Below, in pieces: positions 1 through 6,055 of a stretch of 8,707 nucleotides of DNA. The notes beneath the pieces were generated by a model. It worked only from the letters and a program-made list of their open reading frames with translations, searched no databases and was not told the origin of the DNA. Source of the DNA: Bacteroidales bacterium (GTDB lineage: Bacteria > Bacteroidota > Bacteroidia > Bacteroidales > UBA4181); contig JAIRLS010000090.1 in NCBI GenBank assembly GCA_031259205.1, forward strand, positions 1 through 8,707. The letters run 5' to 3'. Position numbers and translations under genes: made by a program. Each line of letters begins with the position of its first letter. Within the stretch, counting starts at the first letter, position 1.

Positions 1-543
1 AGTAAAATGAGCTGCATCACAAAACAGGAGTTCAAGCTCCCCTTTTTTCGCTTTTTCTATGGCCGGATTTAACTCTTTTTCGAGAAACTCTTGCTGCGCC
101 TCCGGATTCAGTTTTCCCGGAATAGAGGCCAGTTTACGGTATTTGAATCCATGCCTGCACATAAATGCTCTTACCTGGGTCGGTTTTCTTTCGAGGCCCG
201 TCAACTCTTTGATTCCGGCTATGGCCTGGGCAATACTGCATACCGGATTGTTGTTGAAATCTTCTATTATGACTGTTTTATACTCTTTCAACCGGCTTCT
301 TTTGCCCTGATAACGGATAACATAAAGTCCCTCTATTCCTTTCTCCCGGTATGTTCTTATATATCGCGCTACGGTGTTGGGATGAATACTCAATATCCTG
401 CCTGTTTCCACGTTGCTGTAGCCTAAAACTACTTTCAGATAAACGGCCTGTAATTTTTTCTGAATTTTTGAACAGGGATATTGAAATCTTTCGTATCTTA
501 GCCGCCGAATTTCTTCTTCGGAGAGATTCATTTTTGTAAGCAT
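1..543 (-). CDS. IS630-family transposase, N-terminal part (runs off window)
   Basis: This is the 5' part of an insertion-sequence transposase that would cut and paste its element as a DDE enzyme. The minus frame is open from an ATG at 543 to position 1 (181 codons, no stop), so the C-terminal part lies outside the window. Residues about 30-75 form a helix-turn-helix with the sequence GYSNVETGRILSIHPNTVAR, followed by RTYREKGIEGL, the layout of the IS630/Tc1-like DNA-binding domain. A second, basic helical segment (KPTQVRAFMCRHGFKYRK) spans about 120-137. Near the edge LLFCDAAHF carries the expected first catalytic aspartate (Asp176). The other two acidic residues would lie beyond the window, so intactness cannot be judged. 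Start: ATG 543 follows a good promoter; Met5 (531) is an alternative. The family call is firm; the exact IS name is not known to me. Confidence 0.88.
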   Translation of the reverse strand, partial: MLTKMNLSEEEIRRLRYERFQYPCSKIQKKLQAVYLKVVLGYSNVETGRILSIHPNTVARYIRTYREKGIEGLYVIRYQGKRSRLKEYKTVIIEDFNNNPVCSIAQAIAGIKELTGLERKPTQVRAFMCRHGFKYRKLASIPGKLNPEAQQEFLEKELNPAIEKAKKGELELLFCDAAHFT

Positions 544-578
544 CTTTTATTGGGTTTGACAATTACAAAGATGCTTAC
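536..578. repeat. Perfect 12-bp inverted repeat over transposase promoter and start codon
   Basis: GTAAGCATCTTT (536-547) is repeated exactly in inverted orientation at 567-578, with a 19-nt spacer. One arm covers the transposase start codon; the other covers most of the -7 box. With the predicted transcription start near 560, only one arm is transcribed, so a DNA-binding (operator-like) role fits better than an RNA hairpin. It could also relate to the inner part of the element's end. The other end of the IS is not in the window, so terminal repeats cannot be compared. Confidence 0.6.
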
Positions 579-595
579 TTTTTTCTGTTTTTCAA
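566..595 (-). promoter_or_regulatory. Transposase promoter, Bacteroidota type
   Basis: Read on the minus strand, TTG (593-595) is followed after 19 nt by CATCTTTG (566-573). This is one mismatch from the Bacteroidota -7 consensus TAnnTTTG. Transcription would begin near 560, leaving a leader of about 17 nt before the ATG at 543. The -7 box overlaps one arm of a perfect dyad described separately. Confidence 0.5.
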
Positions 596-612
596 CTCAC
601 TATTTCAAACCG

Positions 613-638
613 CGCGAAGTATAACCTCGCGTTTTTTT
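613..638 (+). terminator. Orphan terminator-like hairpin
   Basis: CGCGA (613-617) can pair with TCGCG (627-631) and is followed directly by seven T residues. The stem is short with a 9-nt loop, so this is a modest candidate. No plus-strand gene lies immediately upstream. A second hairpin, CGGCTT/AAGCCG (649-666), follows. It may be the leftover end of a gene separated from it by the IS insertion, which is inference. Confidence 0.35.
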
Positions 639-724
639 ACATTCATTTCGGCTTTGTTTGAAGCCGCATACTTTTTACATCACCATCCCCAAATTATGTT
701 TATGGTATTTGTTTTCAAAAATAG

Positions 725-754
725 TTTCACTTCCATTTTAAATCTCTATCTTTG
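725..754 (+). promoter_or_regulatory. pst operon promoter
   Basis: TATCTTTG at 747-754 is an exact match to the Bacteroidota -7 box TAnnTTTG. The -33 element is weaker (TTTC, 725-728, 18-nt spacing). Transcription would begin near 760, giving a leader of about 20 nt of A-rich sequence before the pstS ATG at 779. I see no recognisable PhoB-type box, and none is established for this phylum. Confidence 0.7.
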
Positions 755-778
755 TCGTGAAAAATAAGAATAAAAAGT

Positions 779-1750
779 ATGAAAAGAATATGGATCATGG
801 CGGCAGTGGCGGCAGGGATGTTGTCGGGCGTGGTATCTTGCGGTTCGGGGCAATCCGAGATTTCCGTTTCGGGGGCGTTTGCCCTTTACCCGCTGGCGGT
901 GAAATGGGCGGAAGAGTTTCAGAAACTGCATCCGGAGGTAAGGATTGACATTTCCGCAGGCGGAGCAGGCAAGGGAATGACCGACGCCTTGTCGGGAATG
1001 GTGGACATCGGGATGGTGTCGCGCGAAATCTATCCTGTGGAAATGGAGAGAGGAGCGGTTGCCTTTGCCGTGGCCAAAGACGCCGTAGTACCTGCCATCA
1101 ACGCGGAGAACCCTGATTTGCAGAATTTGCTGAAGCGAGGACTTACCCGCGAAGTCGCCGTCAAATTGTGGATTACCGGTGAATACAAGGAATGGGGACA
1201 GGTGAGCGGATCCGGCAGCCACGACAAGATACACGTCTATACCCGCTCCGACGCCTGCGGCGCGGCGGAAACATGGGCGGCATGGCTGGGGAAAAAACAG
1301 GAAAACCTTATGGGAACAGGCGTTTTCGGCGATCCGGGTGTTGCCACTGCCGTACAGAAAGATGTGCTGGCTATCGGAATGAACAATATCGGCTACGTTT
1401 ATGACGAAACCACCCGTAAACCCAATCCCGGCCTGAAAGTGCTGCCTGTCGACGTCAATGGCGACGGCCGGTTAGACGCCGAAGAACTGTTTTACGATAC
1501 GAAAGATCAACTTATCCGTGCGATAACGGAAAACCAATACCCCTCTCCTCCGGCACGCGACTTGTACATGGTAACCGGCGGCATGCCGAAAAAACCGGAA
1601 GTAATCGCATTCCTGCGTTACATCCTCACGGAAGGACAACGTCATAACGCAACGGTAGGATATATTGGCCTTTCCGAAGAAAAACTGCAAAAAAGCCTCC
1701 GGTTGTTGCCGGACGACGTTATCGCTCCCGTATCATCGAAACCGGAATAA
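779..1750 (+). CDS. pstS: Phosphate ABC transporter substrate-binding lipoprotein PstS
   Basis: Captures inorganic phosphate outside the inner membrane and delivers it to the PstC/PstA channel. The 323-residue protein begins with a lipoprotein signal: basic MKR, a hydrophobic stretch, then VVSC with the acylated Cys at residue 21. The mature part shows the PstS hallmarks: SGAFALYPLA at about 31-40, the anion-binding-style turn SAGGAGKGMTDALSG at about 59-73, VDIGMVSREI just after it, and YTRSDACGAAETWAAWLG at about 154-171 in the second lobe. Residues 225-236 (DVNGDGRLDAEE) form a canonical 12-residue EF-hand calcium loop with ligands D225, N227, D229, D233 and E236. This is not part of the classical E. 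coli PstS fold. Length is close to the usual 320-350. It is followed after 12 nt by pstC, so the two are surely co-transcribed. Family assignment is firm; phosphate specificity rests on homology and context. Confidence 0.93.
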   Translation: MKRIWIMAAVAAGMLSGVVSCGSGQSEISVSGAFALYPLAVKWAEEFQKLHPEVRIDISAGGAGKGMTDALSGMVDIGMVSREIYPVEMERGAVAFAVAKDAVVPAINAENPDLQNLLKRGLTREVAVKLWITGEYKEWGQVSGSGSHDKIHVYTRSDACGAAETWAAWLGKKQENLMGTGVFGDPGVATAVQKDVLAIGMNNIGYVYDETTRKPNPGLKVLPVDVNGDGRLDAEELFYDTKDQLIRAITENQYPSPPARDLYMVTGGMPKKPEVIAFLRYILTEGQRHNATVGYIGLSEEKLQKSLRLLPDDVIAPVSSKPE

Positions 1751-1762
1751 GACGACACGGCA

Positions 1763-2656
1763 ATGATGGATTTCCGCATACTGAAAGACAGAGCAGCCAA
1801 TGGAATGATGTTTTTTCTGACGCTTGCCACCCTGTTGCTGGTGGTGGCGATGGGCGTGGGCTTGTACCTGAAAGCCTCGCCCATTCTGGAAGATCTCAGC
1901 TTGGGCGAACTGCTCTTCTCCAGCAAATGGTTACCGGGGGAACGAAAATTCGGGTTCTTGCCCTTCCTGATGAGCACGGTCTGGGTGACGGTATTTGCAG
2001 TAACTATGGCCGTTCCCATCGCTCTGCTGACGGCTGTTTACCTTACCGAGTACGCCAAATCCGGTATCCGGAAATATGTTTTCCCTGCGTTGGACATTCT
2101 GGGCGGGTTGCCGTCCATCATATACGGGATATGGGGTATCCTGCTGATAATTCCCTGGATATCCACCTATTTGGCGCCGCATTTTGTGGAGACTTCAACG
2201 GGGTATTCCCTGTTGGCGGGCGGTATTGTGTTGGGGGTGATGATACTGCCCTTGCTGGTAAGCCTGTTCATTGAGATATTCACTTCAGTACCCGGCGAAC
2301 TGCGTGAAGCTTCGGTATCGTTGGGCGCCACCAAATGGCAGACGACCAAGTCTGTGGTTATCCGCAAGACACTGCCCGGCATCATTGCCGCCGTTGTCCT
2401 TGCCGTATCGCGTGCGTTGGGTGAAACCATCGCCGTGTTGATGGTGTGCGGAAGCCGCATACAGGTGCCGAAGTCTGTTTTCGACGACTGTCAGCCGTTA
2501 CCCGCCCTGATAGCCGCCCATTATGGCGAAATGGTGTCCGTTCCCCTGTATGATGCGGCGCTGATGTTTGCGGCGCTGATTCTGTTCGTGGTGGTGTTGC
2601 TGTTCAACATCATCTCCCGCATGATCCTTTACCGAATCGAAAAAACATTTTTCTAA
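1763..2656 (+). CDS. pstC: Phosphate ABC transporter permease PstC
   Basis: One of the two inner-membrane subunits forming the phosphate channel. The 297 residues include an N-terminal membrane segment (about 15-36), a periplasmic stretch (about 40-65), and further membrane segments at about 67-95, 108-135, 150-172, 205-229 and 265-288. The cytoplasmic EAA loop that docks on the ATPase is clear: ELREASVSLGATKWQTTKSV at about 179-198, leading to LAVSRALGETIAVLMVCG at about 213-230, a PstC signature. GGLPSIIYGIWG at about 114-125 is likewise typical of Pst permeases. Two ATG codons are adjacent at the start (1763 and 1766) and either could be used. It lies 12 nt after pstS and 10 nt before pstA, within one operon. 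The ATPase that must contact the EAA loop is not encoded next to it. Confidence 0.93.
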   Translation: MMDFRILKDRAANGMMFFLTLATLLLVVAMGVGLYLKASPILEDLSLGELLFSSKWLPGERKFGFLPFLMSTVWVTVFAVTMAVPIALLTAVYLTEYAKSGIRKYVFPALDILGGLPSIIYGIWGILLIIPWISTYLAPHFVETSTGYSLLAGGIVLGVMILPLLVSLFIEIFTSVPGELREASVSLGATKWQTTKSVVIRKTLPGIIAAVVLAVSRALGETIAVLMVCGSRIQVPKSVFDDCQPLPALIAAHYGEMVSVPLYDAALMFAALILFVVVLLFNIISRMILYRIEKTFF

Positions 2657-2666
2657 AACTTTACCT

Positions 2667-3518
2667 ATGAATTTCAAGTCAATAGAAGAAAAAATATTCA
2701 AAATACTGATGATAGGCGCAACACTGACGGTATTTGCCTTTGTCATCAGCATCATCTACTCCATTGCCTCGAAAGGCTGGAACGCCCTGAGTTGGAATCT
2801 TATTACCCGCGTGGGAGGATACGATCTGTACGCTCAGTGGGAAGGGAGTGGTTTTCTCAGCGCTATCGTCGGTTCGCTGTATATCGTGGGGGCGTCCACC
2901 TTGCTGGGCTTGCTGATCAGCATTCCGGTGGTCTTCTACCTGAACGTGTACCTGAAAAAGCGTTCAAAGATGGCGTATGTCGCAAGGATAGCCTACGATG
3001 TGCTTTTCGGGATACCGTCTATTGTTTATGGCGCTTTCGGTTTTACCATCATGCTGTATCTGGGAATGAGAGGATCGCTTATCAGCGGCATCGTTGTCGT
3101 CACGCTGCTGATCATCCCTATCTTCATACGTTCCATGGATGAGGTGGCGAGGCAGTTTCCGCGCGACATCCTTGAAGCGGCTTATTCATTAGGCGCAACA
3201 CGTTTTGAAACCATCTTCGTAGTACTTCGACAAATCGCTCCCGGAATCGCTACGGCAAGCCTGCTTTCCATCGGTCGCGCCATCGGCGACGCCGCAAGCG
3301 TCATGCTCACCGCCGGCTACACCGACCATATTCCCACCTCGCTTACCCAGCCGGTCGGCACATTGCCCATGCTCGTATTCAATCTGTACAGCCAACCCTC
3401 GCCGGAAGCGCAGGAAAGAGGATATTCCGCAGCATTGGTACTTACATTGATCGTATTGACGCTCAGCATATCGGGAAGGTTTATTACCAACCGGTTTTCA
3501 AAAAACAAATTACAGTAA
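2667..3518 (+). CDS. pstA: Phosphate ABC transporter permease PstA
   Basis: Second channel subunit, forming a heterodimer with PstC in the inner membrane. The 283 residues show an N-terminal membrane segment (about 11-33), then segments at about 63-93, 105-132, 136-155, 195-215 and 255-270. The EAA docking loop reads DILEAAYSLGATRFETIFVV at about 167-186 and is followed by SIGRAIGDAASVMLTAG at about 201-217. DVLFGIPSIVYGAFGF at about 111-126 is the same motif seen in PstC, and HIPTSLTQPVGTLPMLVFNL at about 221-240 is typical of PstA. The gene starts 10 nt after pstC. It is the last gene of the cluster: the 200 nt after it hold no ATPase coding sequence and no strong terminator, only a weak 6-bp hairpin at 3586-3602. 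Confidence 0.93.
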   Translation: MNFKSIEEKIFKILMIGATLTVFAFVISIIYSIASKGWNALSWNLITRVGGYDLYAQWEGSGFLSAIVGSLYIVGASTLLGLLISIPVVFYLNVYLKKRSKMAYVARIAYDVLFGIPSIVYGAFGFTIMLYLGMRGSLISGIVVVTLLIIPIFIRSMDEVARQFPRDILEAAYSLGATRFETIFVVLRQIAPGIATASLLSIGRAIGDAASVMLTAGYTDHIPTSLTQPVGTLPMLVFNLYSQPSPEAQERGYSAALVLTLIVLTLSISGRFITNRFSKNKLQ

Positions 3519-3693
3519 ACCGTCGGAAACAGACCGGACTGTACCGGCAAAAAAACCTCCGAAATCCGCTCATTGCATGAGTTGAAAACCAATTTGTGGT
3601 TTCTTATAAAAAGGATTATACACAGAAACGCATCTATTAAAATTCATTTTCATACAAAAACAAAATTAATGCCTCCGGATTGAAGAATTGTTG

Positions 3694-3701
3694 TATCTTT
3701 G
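3694..3701 (+). promoter_or_regulatory. tRNA-Lys promoter -7 box
   Basis: TATCTTTG lies 17 nt before the first base of the tRNA, an exact TAnnTTTG match. No convincing TTTG -33 element is present at the expected distance, so the upstream half is not called. Confidence 0.6.
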
Positions 3702-3718
3702 CAGAGCCAAAAAATCAT

Positions 3719-3791
3719 GACTCCGTAGCTCAGTTGGTAGAGCAATTGACTCTTAATCAATGGGTCGAGAGTTCGAGCCTCTCCGGGGTCA
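3719..3791 (+). tRNA. tRNA-Lys (anticodon CTT)
   Basis: A complete 73-nt cloverleaf. The acceptor stem GACTCCG (3719-3725) pairs with CGGGGTC (3784-3790), with one T-G wobble. The D arm is GCTC/GAGC (3728-3731 with 3740-3743). The anticodon stem ATTGA/TCAAT encloses the loop CTCTTAA, anticodon CTT at 3752-3754, reading AAG lysine codons. The T arm is GAGAG/CTCTC around TTCGAGC. The discriminator is A3791. The next bases are CCC, so the terminal CCA is not encoded and must be added enzymatically. It has its own promoter box and a strong downstream terminator, so it is probably a single-gene unit. Confidence 0.95.
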
Positions 3792-3797
3792 CCCTGT

Positions 3798-3840
3798 AAA
3801 ATGCCAATGATCGCCGATTGTTGGCATTTTTTCGTTTTTT
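3798..3840 (+). terminator. Rho-independent terminator after tRNA-Lys, possibly bidirectional
   Basis: AAAATGCCAA (3798-3807) pairs perfectly with TTGGCATTTT (3821-3830), a 10-bp stem with a 13-nt loop. On the plus strand it runs into TTCGTTTTTT. Read from the minus strand it also lies about 25 nt beyond the folC stop and ends in four Ts within the stem, so it may stop folC transcription too, less strongly. Confidence 0.75.
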
Positions 3841-3854
3841 GAGGAATGAGGCTG

Positions 3855-5162
3855 TTACAGGCAAGAGTAGGTTTCCAATATTTCGCTTACGACGAAGATG
3901 CTGCCTCCGGCGAAAATCAGGTCGTCGGCGTCGGCGTCGTTGAGGGCGGCTTTCAGGGCGGTTGCAACGGAAGCATAGCTTTTTCCGGAGAGGCCATACG
4001 ATTGTGCCTGCCGTTCCAGCGTCTGTTCATTCAACGCCCTTGGAATGGCGGCTCGTGTGAAATAATATACGGCGCAGGCAGGCAATAATTCCAGCATTCC
4101 CGTAATATCTTTGTCGCTGACGAAGCCTGTGATTATGCGCAATGTCCGGTAAGCGAAGTGTTCCAACTGTCGTACGACCCACGATATGCCTGCCGTGTTG
4201 TGGGCGGAGTCGCATATCACGCGGGGATGCTGTTGCAGTATCTCCCATCGCCCGTGCAGTCCTGTCGTTTGTGCGGCATGTTCCAGCGAAGGCGTTATAC
4301 GGTCGGCTTTCAAACGGATGCCGGTGTGCACCTTCAACGCCTGTAAGGTGATCAGTGCGGTGATGATATTTTTTTGCTGGTATTCGCCGCTCAGGTCGAT
4401 TTTCACCGGTATCGGGTGTTCTTTGCCGTGTTGCCGGATATAAAACGTCTGTCCTTCCGTTGTTGTCAGGCATCTGCTGACTTCTGCCAGTTGATCGGCA
4501 AAAATGGCAAAGGTTTTCATTTCTTTGGCTTTGGCTTTAAATACAGGCGCCGTTTCGGGTTGCGTTTCTCCGATCACCACAGGAACGCCGGGCTTGATAA
4601 TGCCGGCTTTTTCGGAAGCGATGGCTGTCGGGGTATCTCCGAGAAACTGTGTATGATCTGCGCTGATGTTGGTGATGACCGACAATACCGGAGTGATAAT
4701 ATTGGTGGCGTCCAATCGTCCGCCCATGCCTGTTTCTATCACGGCCACATCTACTTTTCGGCGGGCAAAACAGTCGAAAGCCAGGGCAGTGGCGGCTTCA
4801 AAAAAACTGGGTTGTACCCGTGTGAAAATATCCTTGCTTTTTTCTACAAAATCAATCACTTCCTGTTGGGAGATCCATTCGCCGTTCACCTTGATGCGTT
4901 CTCTGAAGTCCGTCAGATGGGGCGAGGTAAACAGTCCGGTCGTGTAGCCGCAACCTTGCAGCACCGCAGCCAGCATGTGCGAAATCGATCCTTTGCCGTT
5001 GGTGCCTGCGATATGGATAGCCGGAAAGCGTGTGTGCGGATGGCCGTAGAATGCGCTTAGCTCCCGGATAGTTTGCAGGCCGGGTTTGTACGCCGTTCCG
5101 CCGCTATGATGGAAAACGGGCAATGAATGGAAAAGATAATCTATTGTTTCGGCATAATTCAT
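3855..5162 (-). CDS. folC: Bifunctional folylpolyglutamate synthase / dihydrofolate synthase
   Basis: Cytoplasmic Mur-ligase-family enzyme. It joins glutamate to dihydropteroate to make dihydrofolate, and adds further glutamates to folates so that they are retained in the cell. The 435 residues are in the usual range. The P-loop is HIAGTNGKGSISHML at about 50-64. TGLFTSPHLTDFRERIKVNG at about 75-94 is a FolC signature. ETGMGGRLDATN at about 143-154 and TNISADHTQFLG at about 164-175 hold the metal and substrate residues, including His170. SEKAGIIK follows at about 183-190. The C-terminal domain has GRWE and then DSAHNTAG, a D-x-AHN motif as in other FolC proteins. The N-terminal start MNYAETIDYL is natural, and the ATG lies 29 nt after the nagB stop with no terminator between, so it is probably co-transcribed with nagB. 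Whether it has both activities or one cannot be told from sequence alone. Confidence 0.94.
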   Translation of the reverse strand: MNYAETIDYLFHSLPVFHHSGGTAYKPGLQTIRELSAFYGHPHTRFPAIHIAGTNGKGSISHMLAAVLQGCGYTTGLFTSPHLTDFRERIKVNGEWISQQEVIDFVEKSKDIFTRVQPSFFEAATALAFDCFARRKVDVAVIETGMGGRLDATNIITPVLSVITNISADHTQFLGDTPTAIASEKAGIIKPGVPVVIGETQPETAPVFKAKAKEMKTFAIFADQLAEVSRCLTTTEGQTFYIRQHGKEHPIPVKIDLSGEYQQKNIITALITLQALKVHTGIRLKADRITPSLEHAAQTTGLHGRWEILQQHPRVICDSAHNTAGISWVVRQLEHFAYRTLRIITGFVSDKDITGMLELLPACAVYYFTRAAIPRALNEQTLERQAQSYGLSGKSYASVATALKAALNDADADDLIFAGGSIFVVSEILETYSCL

Positions 5163-5191
5163 GAAGATGGTCTTTTCACAATGATTTTTTT

Positions 5192-5983
5192 TCAGAGATG
5201 GTCTTTTTCAATATCTTTGAAATACTTGTAAGTGCCTGTTTTCAGTTCTGCGGTGGCGTCTTCGTCGCAGACGATGATTCCTTTGGGATGCAGTTGCAGC
5301 GCCGAAATCGTCCACATATGGTTGATACTTCCTTCGACGGCGTGATACAGTGCGCGCGCTTTGTTGTGTCCGTTAACGAGGATCAGCACTTCCTGCGCGT
5401 CGAGTACCGTACCCACGCCTACCGTCAGTGCGGTTTTGGGAACCAGCGCAAGGTCGTTGTCGAAAAATCGCGAGTTGGCAATCACGGTATCGGTGGTGAG
5501 CGTTTTCACTCTTGTACGCGAGGCCAGCGACGACCCCGGCTCATTGAAAGCCAGATGACCGTCCGGTCCGACGCCGCCCAAAAACAGATGAATCACGCCG
5601 CAGGATTTGATTTTTTCTTCGTATCGCCGACATTCTGCCTGCAAGTCGGGGGCGTTCCCGTTCAGGATGTTTACGTTTTCCCTGGGAATATCAATGTGGC
5701 TGAAAAGGTGTTGCCACATGAAGGAATGGTAACTCTGGGGATGGTTTTCCGGAATACCCACATATTCGTCCATATTGAAGGTGATCACATGTCGGAAGGA
5801 CAGTTTTCCTTCTTTATGAAGACGCACGATTTCCTGATAAGTACCGACGGGGGACGAACCCGTAGGCAAGCCCAGCACAAAGGGTTTATCGGCAGACGGG
5901 GCGAAAGCCCGAATTTTTGAAACGATATAATTAGCCGCCCATCGGGACAATTGTTGATAATCCGGTTGAATGATCAGACGCAT
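5192..5983 (-). CDS. nagB: Glucosamine-6-phosphate deaminase NagB
   Basis: Converts glucosamine 6-phosphate to fructose 6-phosphate and ammonia, feeding amino sugars from GlcNAc, chitin or peptidoglycan breakdown into glycolysis. With the start at 5983 (MRLI) the protein is 263 residues and aligns without gaps to my memory of E. coli NagB. The catalytic residues fall at the same numbers: Asp72 in FNMDEYVG, and Asp141, His143 and Glu148 in GPDGHLAFNEP. Ser151, Ser152, Arg158 and Lys160, which bind the GlcNAc-6-phosphate activator in the E. coli enzyme, are also kept, so allosteric control is plausible. The frame extends to an in-frame ATG at 6013, but that codon lies in the predicted promoter -7 box and would add ten unrelated residues, so I reject it. 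The gene lies 72 nt after serS with its own promoter, and 29 nt before folC. Confidence 0.96.
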   Translation of the reverse strand: MRLIIQPDYQQLSRWAANYIVSKIRAFAPSADKPFVLGLPTGSSPVGTYQEIVRLHKEGKLSFRHVITFNMDEYVGIPENHPQSYHSFMWQHLFSHIDIPRENVNILNGNAPDLQAECRRYEEKIKSCGVIHLFLGGVGPDGHLAFNEPGSSLASRTRVKTLTTDTVIANSRFFDNDLALVPKTALTVGVGTVLDAQEVLILVNGHNKARALYHAVEGSINHMWTISALQLHPKGIIVCDEDATAELKTGTYKYFKDIEKDHL

Positions 5984-6010
5984 GGAATTGATTTTTAAAT
6001 TATGAATATG

Positions 6011-6042
6011 CAAAAATATCTTTTATTTTTTTCCCGTCCAAA
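6011..6042 (-). promoter_or_regulatory. nagB promoter, Bacteroidota type
   Basis: On the minus strand TTTG (6039-6042) is followed after exactly 20 nt by TATTTTTG (6011-6018). This matches both the -33 and -7 consensus. Transcription would start near 6005, leaving a leader of about 20 nt before the ATG at 5983. It would let nagB-folC be expressed independently of serS. Confidence 0.72.
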
Positions 6043-6055
6043 TTTCTTTCGTATT

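Noticed and set aside
278..562. Minus-strand frame of 94 codons overlapping the transposase
   Set aside because: It is a different frame from the transposase, which shows the helix-turn-helix and the catalytic aspartate; this frame has no family features.
746..1234. Minus-strand frame of 162 codons antisense to pstS
   Set aside because: It overlaps the lipoprotein signal and first lobe of PstS and begins and ends without regulatory signals.
3519..3718. Possible remnant of pstB after pstA
   Set aside because: I looked for Walker A/B or ABC signature coding in this stretch and found none; it is AT-rich spacer with weak hairpins and the tRNA promoter.
4374..5060. Plus-strand frame of 228 codons antisense to folC
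   Set aside because: The folC frame carries the P-loop and Mur-ligase motifs; this one carries none.
5198..5920. Plus-strand frame of 240 codons antisense to nagB
   Set aside because: nagB on the other strand has every catalytic residue in place; this is a codon-bias shadow.
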